The translations under genes were made by a program, and so were the position numbers. This document shows, one piece after another, positions 57,104 to 64,000 of a DNA stretch of 64,000 nt. How positions within the stretch are numbered: the stretch's first letter is position 1; the number at the start of each line of letters is the position of its first letter. The stretch is from an uncultured Mucispirillum sp. GTDB taxonomy: Bacteria > Chrysiogenota > Deferribacteres > Deferribacterales > Mucispirillaceae. The notes below the pieces were generated by a model. The model was not told where the DNA came from. It worked only from the letters and a program-made list of their open reading frames with translations, and made no database searches. Location: positions 109,925 to 173,924 of the forward strand of contig CALVEY010000001.1 in the NCBI GenBank assembly GCA_944326705.1. Reading direction: 5' to 3'.

Positions 57104-57140
57104 CACCTTTGCTGAATCAGTCAGCGAAGGTGTTTTTTTA
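57104..57140 (+). terminator. Terminator of the outer-membrane protein/lipoprotein unit
   Basis: A 12-bp stem (CACCTTTGCTGA with TCAGCGAAGGTG, one G-U), 5-base loop and a long T run. Confidence 0.82.
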
Positions 57141-57206
57141 TTTTTTTTATTTTGTCTCTCAAAGTATATTGAAAATTATATAAATTTTACTAACTAGAAT
57201 ATTATA

Positions 57207-57417
57207 AGATTCTTCGCTCGCTAAATGCTCACTCTGAATGATAATGGTATTTGTTAAATATTACTATCTTGTCACTCAGACGAGCGGTTTATGCGAGGAC
57301 TGCCGATTTCCCGACCGAATAGGGAGGAAACAGAAATCGCACAGGCTAGACCAAAGCGAAGAGTCTATAAATTTTTCTAACTGGAATATTGTAAGATTCT
57401 TCGCTGTCGCTCTGAAT
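57207..57417. repeat. Composite inverted-arm repeat with a nested second repeat
   Basis: Right arms (AGATTCTTCGCT...) at 57207 and 57394 flank a left arm (TGTCACTCAG at 57270, ending GCGAAGAGTCT at 57365). The left arm is interrupted by about 58 bp carrying CCGACCGAATAGGGAGG (57311-57327), also seen near 27594. The rest of 57418-57614 is AT-rich with the next gene's terminator. Confidence 0.6.
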
Positions 57418-57564
57418 AATAAATAGTGGTGGGGAAAGAAAAACAGGCTTTAAATGATAGTTATGATGAATATTTTTTTATATATTTTATCAAGTGATTA
57501 TATTTTATAAAAAATAGAAATACCATTAGTCATACATATTATAGATTAATAAAAATACACAAAA

Positions 57565-57590
57565 AAAGCGGGTTACAAAACCCGCTTTAT
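57565..57590 (-). terminator. Terminator of the downstream lipoprotein gene
   Basis: Perfect AAAGCGGGTT/AACCCGCTTT stem with a 4-base loop; T-rich on the minus strand after the stem. Confidence 0.75.
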
Positions 57591-57614
57591 AATATATATG
57601 TTTAGTAAATAATT

Positions 57615-58376
57615 TTACTGTGCTGGAGTAGGATTTGTAGAAAAACCTGTTATTTCTGGTAATGGGAATTGAATACTTCCGTCCAAATTATAACCTTCTG
57701 GAAGTGTATCAATTTTTTTCATAATAACAGTTACAGCTGCCCCAATACCACTACTGTAATCAACCATTGTATTTCTAATAGAACCATCTGATAATAACTC
57801 AAATTTATATGTAGCTTCTGAATCAGTAGTATTATATTTTAAATTTCTACCTGTAACACCTTTAACTGCATAAACTCCATTATTTATAGCATTATCTTCA
57901 ATTGCTGTAACAGGAATAGAATTAAATACTGTATAGTTATACTGGTTATTTTGTGCCATAGACCAATATAATGATGTTGCTCCTGCTTTAGATGGGTCTT
58001 GTAAATACTGGTTTGTCATCTGCATTTTAGTAGCAACTTGAATATTAGACATTGTTTGATCTACAGTAACAACTCCATAACCTTTCATTTCAACATTATT
58101 AGTACCTTGAACACATTTTTCATCAGCAGTGCCAGTGTAATATGATACTAATGTGCAATCGCTTGATAAAGGTAACAAACCTGCTCCAGAAGTATAGAAA
58201 AATGTAATTTCATAATATCCAAGTAAGCTGCTTAATGCTTCAGGATTAGTTGGATCAATTGTAACAACAGTTGGTGGTGTTACTGCTGGTGTATCATTTT
58301 TAGAATCTTCTGCACAGCCAGCAAGTGCAAAAATAGCAAAAAGACTTGCTAAAATAAGTAATAAAGACTTTTTCAT
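57615..58376 (-). CDS. Putative lipoprotein, paralog of the neighbouring frameshifted gene
   Basis: The 253-residue protein starts with a lipoprotein signal peptide ending FALAGCAED, so Cys at about residue 21 is the lipidation site. A Pro/Thr-rich linker (TPAVTPPTVVTIDPTNPEAL) precedes a domain beginning LLGYYEITFFYTSG, with one cysteine pair (DCTLVS, DEKCVQ). The GCAE start, the G-x-Y-x-I-T-F-F motif and the Cys spacing recur in the adjacent gene at 58495, so the two are tandem paralogs. The function is unknown. Confidence 0.7.
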   Translation of the reverse strand: MKKSLLLILASLFAIFALAGCAEDSKNDTPAVTPPTVVTIDPTNPEALSSLLGYYEITFFYTSGAGLLPLSSDCTLVSYYTGTADEKCVQGTNNVEMKGYGVVTVDQTMSNIQVATKMQMTNQYLQDPSKAGATSLYWSMAQNNQYNYTVFNSIPVTAIEDNAINNGVYAVKGVTGRNLKYNTTDSEATYKFELLSDGSIRNTMVDYSSGIGAAVTVIMKKIDTLPEGYNLDGSIQFPLPEITGFSTNPTPAQ

Positions 58377-58494
58377 AACTTTTACCTCGTTATTTATTTT
58401 TTAAAAAGCTATCATTATTATAATACAATAATCAATAATGTCAACAGTAAAAAAAGATAATTTTAATATTTTTTATAATTTATTATCAAAACTA

Positions 58495-59216
58495 TTAAAA
58501 TACATAATCATTATTATTGATTAATTCTATTGTATTATTATCTATTTTTTCTAAAATGTATGTATTTTTAGTATTTACATTTATATTATTTTGAGCATCT
58601 AACATAATATCTCTTCTGTTATATACTATCTCTATTTTAATTGTTTTTTCATCTAATTTTGTTATATTATAGCTATTATATGGGTATTTATAAGCAGTAT
58701 TAGATACTCCATTACTTACTACATCATAATAATATTCTTTAAAGTTATAACCATTTAATTTATCAGTTGAATCAAAAGTGATATACTGATATTTATATGT
58801 TTTATATTTTTCAACTATACCATTTTCTGCCTGTAATTTAGCAGTTAAAGAGATTTTATTATCAACTAAATATACTACTGCTTGACTAGTCAATAAATTA
58901 ATTTCTGTAAATTCATCACATTTATTTTTTCCATTATTATTTATAACATCAGGAAAAAGTTCATTAGCTTTTTGGCAGTTATTAGTTATATAATAATCAT
59001 TATATGTTTCAAATAAATCTACACTGCTTCCACTATTTAAACTATTTATTTCTGAGCCAAAAAATGTAATATTATATGTGCCTGCCAGGTTTTTAAATTC
59101 TTCTGGAATATTATCAACTGGCAGACTATCTGTGTTTAGTGATGATTTTTCTTCTGCACAGCCTGTCAAAATAAATAAAAATACTGTAATACTAAAGATT
59201 AATAAAATTTTTTCAT
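58495..59216 (-). pseudogene. Paralogous lipoprotein with a frameshift in a poly-A tract
   Basis: The open frame shows a lipobox region, ITVFLFILTGCAEE, and a 220-residue domain with LAGTYNITFFGSE, clearly related to the neighbour at 57615. It has no good in-frame start. An ATG at 59216, correctly placed after AGGAG, enters an A6 tract and stops after five codons. If the tract were A7 it would read MKKILLIFSITVFLFILTGC, a perfect lipoprotein signal. The gene is therefore off by one base: phase variation, polymerase slippage, decay or sequencing error. An in-frame TTG at 59169 could give a product lacking the signal. Confidence 0.75.
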
Positions 59217-59277
59217 TAAGTTCTCCTATAGTAAGATTTTTTCTATAATATGTTTTATACTATGCCGTTAAAAATAT

Positions 59278-59835
59278 TTACCAGCTAAAGCCCACTTCTG
59301 CTATAGCATTAAACTGGGACATATCTCTTGATGCTGGCAAATCGTTTTTATGATAAACATACTCTATACCAATACCAAGCATTAAGAAATCAATAATTTT
59401 TACACGCAGCCCGCCTTTTGCTGCTACACCTACATTAAAACTTGTTTTATCTTCATAGTTTTTGTTGTCATAATCTACCCCAGAAACAGCTAAAACGGGT
59501 GCTATACCTACATAAGGTATCAAAGCATTATGCTTATTGCCTAATGTAGATTGAATTAATACATAAGGTTTTAAATCAAGTGTCCATGAAATGTTTTTAC
59601 CACCCCATTCAAGCCAGCTGGTATCAGCAGAAAGTTCCATACCAACATATTTCCATAATAAACCGCCTATTGTAAGCTTTACAGGTCCAGTAGATGTCCA
59701 GCTGCCGTCTACACTTTGAGAATAACCATAACCAACTGTAAGCCAGCCGTATTTAGCGCCAGTATTCTGCGCAAAGCTTTTTTCTACTGATAAAAATAAA
59801 GAACATAAAAATAATAAAACAATCAGCTTTTTCAT
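59278..59835 (-). CDS. Outer-membrane beta-barrel protein
   Basis: The roughly 185-residue protein has a signal peptide (KKLIVLLFLCSLFLSVEKSFAQ) and eight or so beta strands, such as YGWLTVGYGYSQSVDGSW, MELSADTSWLEWGG and ALIPYVGIAPVLAVSGVDYD. It ends in FNAIAEVGFSW with an aromatic terminal residue. It is similar in build to the small porin-like proteins elsewhere in the window, but no family is recognised. The start at 59835 is set by GGAGG eight bases before; the frame could open at 59850. It lies upstream of the two paralogous lipoproteins. Confidence 0.68.
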   Translation of the reverse strand: MKKLIVLLFLCSLFLSVEKSFAQNTGAKYGWLTVGYGYSQSVDGSWTSTGPVKLTIGGLLWKYVGMELSADTSWLEWGGKNISWTLDLKPYVLIQSTLGNKHNALIPYVGIAPVLAVSGVDYDNKNYEDKTSFNVGVAAKGGLRVKIIDFLMLGIGIEYVYHKNDLPASRDMSQFNAIAEVGFSW

Positions 59836-59928
59836 AATAATATCCTCCATAAAACTAGTAATTTGCTGATAAATTAAAAAAATATCACATTAATAAATAT
59901 CTTTCAACATTTTATATAAAATATATCT

Positions 59929-60085
59929 AGATTCTTCGCTGCGCTCAGAATAGACAAGAAATTAGTGATGAATTACAATCATGTCATACTGAGCCGTAAG
60001 GCGAAGTATCTAGATATAATTTTGCTGGCAGTAAATTTAATAATTCTTAAATTTATCAGATTCTTCGCTGCACTCAGAATAGACA
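59929..60085. repeat. Right-left-right inverted-arm repeat cluster
   Basis: Arms of the same family as at 54.2 kb lie at 59929-59956 (right), 59982-60011 (left) and 60058-60085 (right). Adjacent arms can pair in either combination. Nothing else is seen in the 59851-60184 gap apart from the liv terminator. Confidence 0.65.
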
Positions 60086-60111
60086 GTTGGAAAGAGAAAT
60101 ATTTACATCAA

Positions 60112-60150
60112 TTAATAAAAAAGCCAGAAAAGCATTAAAACTTTTCTGGC
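60112..60150 (-). terminator. Terminator of the liv operon
   Basis: A 10-bp stem (GCCAGAAAAG/CTTTTCTGGC) with an 8-base loop; T6 follows on the minus strand. Confidence 0.8.
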
Positions 60151-60184
60151 AGTTAATAATTATGATTATAATATAAATCAGGTG

Positions 60185-60889
60185 TTAAAAGCCTAAATAT
60201 GCAGCTTTTACACTTTCATTATCCATTAAATTACTTGCTTTATCTTCCATAACAATATTACCTGTTTCCATTACATAGCCCCTGTGAGCAATAGAGAGTG
60301 CAAGTGTTGCATTCTGCTCTACAAGCAATACTGTTGTGCCGTGTTCATTAATTCTTTTTATAATATTAAAAATATCCTGCACAAATATAGGTGCTAAACC
60401 TAAAGACGGCTCGTCCATTAATAATAATTTTGGTTTGCTCATTAATGCCCTTGCTATAGCCAGCATCTGCTGTTCGCCGCCTGATAATGTGCCGCCAAGC
60501 TGATTAAAACGCTCTGCAAGTCGCGGAAAATATGATGTAACTTTTTCTATATCTTCTTTTATGCCCTGCTTATCTTTCCTTAAAAAAGCACCTAATTTAA
60601 GGTTTTCCATAACAGTTAAGTTTGGAAATATTTCCCTGCCCTCTGGCACTTGAATAAGACCGCTTTCAACAATTTTATCTGTAGGCATATAAGTAATATC
60701 TACCCCGTTAAATTCAATACTTCCAGAAATAGAGCGGACTAAACCAGATATTGTATTTAAAGTTGTGCTTTTTCCTGCGCCATTTGCACCAATTATAGTT
60801 ACGATTTCCCCTTCATTTACAACTAAATCAATACCTTTAAGTGCATAGATACTGCCATATTTAGTCTGGATAGAATTCAGCTTTAACAT
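60185..60889 (-). CDS. livF: Branched-chain amino acid ABC transporter ATPase LivF
   Basis: The 234-residue cytosolic ATPase powers uptake of Leu/Ile/Val or related amino acids. Walker A is GANGAGKST, the signature is LSGGEQQMLAIARAL and Walker B is LLLMDEPSLGLAP. QVPEGREIFPNLTVMENLKL is the LivF-specific block. It follows livG by one base. Substrates may be other hydrophobic amino acids or amides, as the family is broad. Confidence 0.93.
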   Translation of the reverse strand: MLKLNSIQTKYGSIYALKGIDLVVNEGEIVTIIGANGAGKSTTLNTISGLVRSISGSIEFNGVDITYMPTDKIVESGLIQVPEGREIFPNLTVMENLKLGAFLRKDKQGIKEDIEKVTSYFPRLAERFNQLGGTLSGGEQQMLAIARALMSKPKLLLMDEPSLGLAPIFVQDIFNIIKRINEHGTTVLLVEQNATLALSIAHRGYVMETGNIVMEDKASNLMDNESVKAAYLGF

Positions 60890-60890
60890 A

Positions 60891-61667
60891 TTATTCCCCC
60901 TTGCCTAAATATGCTTTAATAACTGCAGGGTTATTTCTGATTTCTTCAGGTGTGCCTTCTGCAATTTTCTGACCATAATCAAGCACAACAATTCTATCAG
61001 ATATACCCATAACAAGTTTCATATCATGCTCAATTAAAAAGATTGCTTTATTTAAATTATTTTTAATATTTCTAATAATATCCATAAGCCCTGCTGTTTC
61101 TGAAGGGTTTAAGCCAGCTGCAGGCTCATCTAATAAAAGTAAATCTGCACCAGTTGCAAGAGCACGGCAAATTTCAAGCTCTCTTTGTTTACCATAGGAT
61201 AAATTCTCTGCCCTTTGGTCTTTATATTCTGCTAAATTTGCATACTCTAAATATTTAAGAGCCTGCTCTCTTACACTTTCCATTTCTTTTTTACCAGGAC
61301 CAAATGGCAGTAATGATGCAAAAAAGTTTATTTTTCTTCTATGGTCCATAGCAAGAATAATATTTTCAAGCACTGTAAGCTGTTTAAAAAGCCTGATATT
61401 TTGGAATGTTCTTGCAATACCTAGATTAGTAATCTGATGTGGTTTATATTTTTTTAAATTTTTACCTTTATAAAGTATAGCTCCACTTGTTACAGTATAA
61501 ACCCCAGTAATTAAGTTAAAAGTAGAAGTTTTTCCTGCTCCGTTTGGACCTATAAGGCTTAAAATTTCATTATCTTTCATTTTAAAGTTAACATCACTTA
61601 CAGCCTTTAAGCCGCCAAATGTTAAGGATACATTTTGTAATTCTAATATAGTATTATTATCTGACAT
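60891..61667 (-). CDS. livG: Branched-chain amino acid ABC transporter ATPase LivG
   Basis: The 258-residue partner ATPase has Walker A GPNGAGKTST, the LivG-typical GIARTFQNIRLFKQLTVLEN, a signature region NLSYGKQRELEICRALATGA (Y in place of the second S-G) and Walker B LLLLDEPAAGLNPSE. The usual LivG C-terminal ending AYLGKGE is present. It lies 15 bp after livM and 1 bp before livF, in the standard HMGF order. Confidence 0.93.
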   Translation of the reverse strand: MSDNNTILELQNVSLTFGGLKAVSDVNFKMKDNEILSLIGPNGAGKTSTFNLITGVYTVTSGAILYKGKNLKKYKPHQITNLGIARTFQNIRLFKQLTVLENIILAMDHRRKINFFASLLPFGPGKKEMESVREQALKYLEYANLAEYKDQRAENLSYGKQRELEICRALATGADLLLLDEPAAGLNPSETAGLMDIIRNIKNNLNKAIFLIEHDMKLVMGISDRIVVLDYGQKIAEGTPEEIRNNPAVIKAYLGKGE

Positions 61668-61682
61668 AACTAATCACCAAAC

Positions 61683-62519
61683 CTATACATTTACTCTGAT
61701 ACTGCCAAAAAGCCCTCTTGGGCGGAATACCATCATAAATATTAAAACAATACCATACATTATCATTCTATATTCCTGAGCAAATCTTAATAATTCTGGA
61801 ATAGCAGTTAAAACTGTTGTGCCTGCAATAACACCAACAATACTGCCCATACCACCTAATACAAGCATACAAAGCATTTCAATAGAACGCATAAAGCCAA
61901 AGTCTCCCGGGCTTATAACTGTCATATAGCTTGCATATAAAGCACCGCCAAGGCCTGCAAATGCTGAGCCTATTGCAAAAGATAATATTTTATGGCGTGC
62001 AATATCTATACCCATCATTTGAGATGCAACCTCATCTTCTCTAATACTTCTAAGGGCAAGCCCAAATTTAGAGCGTTCTAATGCTACCATAAATAATGTA
62101 GCAACAACTACAAGACAAAGCACTAATATAAGGTTAGTGCCGCTTGGAATACCGCCTAAACTTGTAGAAAGCAGCTTTTCAGAGCCATGGATAGTTACTT
62201 TTAAGTTTAATATTACAACACGAACTATTTCACAAAAACCAAGTGTAGCTATAGCAAGGTAGTCACCGCGAAGCCTGAGTATTGGTATACCAAATAAACC
62301 GCCGATTAAACCTGCCATTAATGTAGCTATAACTAATGCTACACCAAAAGGAATACCAAGCATTAACATTAAAAGAGATGATGTATATGCACCAATACTA
62401 AAAAATGCAGAATGTCCTAAAGAAAGCTGGCCTGTAACACCAGTAATTAAATTAAGCCCTAAAACTGTAATAATATTAATACCAGAAAATATTAATATAT
62501 TAACAATATCTATACTCAT
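61683..62519 (-). CDS. livM: Branched-chain amino acid ABC transporter permease LivM
   Basis: The 278-residue inner-membrane permease has LNLITGVTGQLSLGHSAFFS near the start and the coupling-helix region ALRSIREDEVASQMMGIDIA. The late stretch MLCMLVLGGMGSIVGVIAGT is also conserved. It is somewhat shorter than E. coli LivM (which has an N-terminal extension), as in most bacteria. One base separates it from livH. Confidence 0.93.
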   Translation of the reverse strand: MSIDIVNILIFSGINIITVLGLNLITGVTGQLSLGHSAFFSIGAYTSSLLMLMLGIPFGVALVIATLMAGLIGGLFGIPILRLRGDYLAIATLGFCEIVRVVILNLKVTIHGSEKLLSTSLGGIPSGTNLILVLCLVVVATLFMVALERSKFGLALRSIREDEVASQMMGIDIARHKILSFAIGSAFAGLGGALYASYMTVISPGDFGFMRSIEMLCMLVLGGMGSIVGVIAGTTVLTAIPELLRFAQEYRMIMYGIVLIFMMVFRPRGLFGSIRVNV

Positions 62520-62520
62520 A

Positions 62521-63813
62521 TTACACCTTCTCTTTCATTGTTTTGCCAAATATACCTGTTGGCTTGATTATAAGGATAAGTATTAATATACCAAAAGCTA
62601 TTGCATCTTTATAAGATGAAGATAAAAATGCAATACCAACAACTTCTGCAATACCTAAAACTATGCCGCCTACAACAGCACCAGGAATACTTCCTATACC
62701 GCCTAAAACTGCAGCAACAAAGGCTTTTAAACCATACATCATACCAATATTTGGGCTGACTGACTGATAATATGTGCCAACAAGCACACCAGCAACACCA
62801 GCTAATGCTGAGCCTATAACAAATGTCATAGCAATAACTTTATCTGGGTTTATACCCATAAGCCTTGCAGCATTTAAGTTATGAGATACTGCGCGCATAG
62901 AAAGTCCAAATTTAGTTTTATGAATAATGTAAAATAATATGCCCATTAATATAAAAGAAAAAACAATAATAAATATCTGCAGCGAAGAAACGCTGAATGA
63001 GCCAATATTTATAGTGCCTGTAAAAAAGCCCATTCTATATGGCTGGTCGCTTGTACCTCTTAAAAGCATAACCATATTTGAAAGTATCATAGACATACCG
63101 ATAGCACTGATTAAGGCATTAATACGAGAGTTGCCACCAGCATTAGTTGATTTTACACGGCTTACTACAAGCCAGTAAACAAGCAGTACGAATGCAAATG
63201 ATACAAATACCATTGTAGTCATATCAAAATACCATGCAAGGTATGCTAATATAATAAATGCAATAATATATAAAACAGAATATAAAATAATTTTCTGGTT
63301 AATATTTTCTTTACTTAATGATTTGATATTGTTGCCTGCATATCTGATATAAGCAAAAGATAAGATAGATAACATACCAAGGATTACAAGAAATAATAAG
63401 GCAGTATCCATTTGAAATTCGCCTTTTCCAAAAACTGCTACAAGAATAATAAAAGCAAGCCCTAAAGCTGAACCTATAATGGTTTTTGGAGAGCCTTCCC
63501 TTAATGGTCTGTATGCAACACGCTCAACAAAAAGCCCCAGCAGACCGCAGAAAATAATAGATGAAACTATAGCTATTATCAGCTTATATTCTAATACAAC
63601 GGCTCCAATTGATGATGCAACAAGTGTGCCGATAAATAAATCTGTAATCAAAGTGATAGCAAAAAAACCTGCAAAAGCACCTATCATAAAAATATCGCCA
63701 TGGGCAAAGTTAATTAACTTGATGATACCATAAACCATAGTATAACCAAGAGCAATAAGTGCATAAATACCACCCACAGTTAAACCATTTAAAAGCTGCT
63801 GAATTATTTCCAC
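62521..63813 (-). CDS. livH: Branched-chain amino acid ABC transporter permease LivH, enlarged
   Basis: The permease shows GLTVGGIYALIALGYTMVYG at the start, INALISAIGMSMILSN and AVSHNLNAARLMGINPDKVI in the middle, and LKAFVAAVLGGIGSIPGAVV near the end, all LivH blocks. At 430 residues it is about 125 longer than usual. The excess lies between VERVAYRPLR (residue 105) and RINALISAIG (residue 230) and contains three to four extra hydrophobic segments. The frame is intact and the surrounding motifs complete. Translation starts at GTG with GAGG upstream. A binding protein gene (livK) probably lies right of the window. Confidence 0.9.
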   Translation of the reverse strand: MEIIQQLLNGLTVGGIYALIALGYTMVYGIIKLINFAHGDIFMIGAFAGFFAITLITDLFIGTLVASSIGAVVLEYKLIIAIVSSIIFCGLLGLFVERVAYRPLREGSPKTIIGSALGLAFIILVAVFGKGEFQMDTALLFLVILGMLSILSFAYIRYAGNNIKSLSKENINQKIILYSVLYIIAFIILAYLAWYFDMTTMVFVSFAFVLLVYWLVVSRVKSTNAGGNSRINALISAIGMSMILSNMVMLLRGTSDQPYRMGFFTGTINIGSFSVSSLQIFIIVFSFILMGILFYIIHKTKFGLSMRAVSHNLNAARLMGINPDKVIAMTFVIGSALAGVAGVLVGTYYQSVSPNIGMMYGLKAFVAAVLGGIGSIPGAVVGGIVLGIAEVVGIAFLSSSYKDAIAFGILILILIIKPTGIFGKTMKEKV

Positions 63814-63929
63814 AATCTTAATTCCTCATATTTCATATTATTTGGTATTTTTATTTTTACAAGTGGCTATTTTATCATAAAAAATTAAAAAAATACAGTG
63901 ATTTTTTAACATTTTTTTATTAAATATAA

Positions 63930-63966
63930 ATTCTAAAAACGATTGCAACATTTTAAGCAGTCGTTT
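63930..63966 (-). terminator. Terminator or attenuator upstream of livH
   Basis: AAACGATTGC pairs with GCAGTCGTTT (one G-U) across a 10-base loop, and T5 follows on the minus strand. It probably ends or tempers transcription from a gene beyond the window, as between livK and livH elsewhere. The rest of 63814-64000 is AT-rich. Confidence 0.6.
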
Positions 63967-64000
63967 AAATTCTCATAAAAAATATCATTAGCCGATTTAT

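Noticed and set aside
59169..59216. A normal start for the lipoprotein gene at the ATG 59216
   Set aside because: That frame reads five codons and stops; only a one-base change in the A6 tract connects it to the open frame.

Overview
The window is AT-rich and compactly coded, with short intergenic gaps. The gene set is that of a Gram-negative (diderm) bacterium: an RND efflux pair, lipoproteins with LxGC-type lipoboxes, several small beta-barrel outer-membrane candidates, a VgrG spike of a type VI secretion system at the left edge, and UbiA/UbiX-type quinone genes next to hemE/hemH. My best guess is a Deferribacterota-like anaerobe, possibly Mucispirillum, which is AT-rich and known to carry a T6SS. 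This is inferred from gene content and base composition, not from any search.

Layout. 1-10 kb: truncated vgrG; a radical-SAM protein paired with an MnmD-type tRNA methyltransferase; enolase; a TetR regulator with a secreted protein; an M29 aminopeptidase; the poorly understood GGGtGRT/NifU-like pair; a small outer-membrane protein; rpsT. 10-19 kb: a yybP-ykoY (manganese) riboswitch in front of a CaCA cation exchanger; yjbQ, a phasin-like gene and a UbiB kinase; a thioesterase; NhaC; a DUF255 protein; a GNAT. 19-27 kb: a chemoreceptor with a C-terminal zinc-binding CZB domain; the lysine/peptidoglycan genes dapF-dapA-dapB; smpB and the tmRNA gene. 27-35 kb: repeat elements built from tmRNA 3'-end sequence, an orphan HigA antitoxin, an RND pump with its adaptor, and a zinc/cadmium P-type ATPase with its ArsR/SmtB repressor. 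35-42 kb: a two-component system divergent from the metal operon, a frameshifted aac(6')-like gene, a CrtI-like oxidoreductase, serA. 42-53 kb: hemE-hemH-ubiA-ubiX and a run of small envelope genes, a flavodoxin-fold reductase with fba, a small protein plus DUF2335 pair, a TSUP exporter, panD, nhaB, larE. 53-60 kb: an accessory surface region of beta-barrel proteins and fast-evolving lipoproteins, one with a homopolymer frameshift, interspersed with tandem and inverted repeats. 60-64 kb: the branched-chain amino acid ABC transporter genes livHMGF, with an unusually enlarged LivH.

How the parts fit. Metal and ion homeostasis recurs: Mn riboswitch plus CaCA exchanger, Zn-type ArsR plus ATPase, two Na+/H+ antiporters, and a zinc-binding chemoreceptor. 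The heme and quinone genes fit a respiring anaerobe. The most unusual material is the family of hairpin repeats beside ssrA, the 204-bp tandem array at 54.2-54.8 kb, two genes broken at poly-A tracts, a divergent promoter pair sharing one -35 element, the GGGtGRT/NifU pair, and the LivH insertion.
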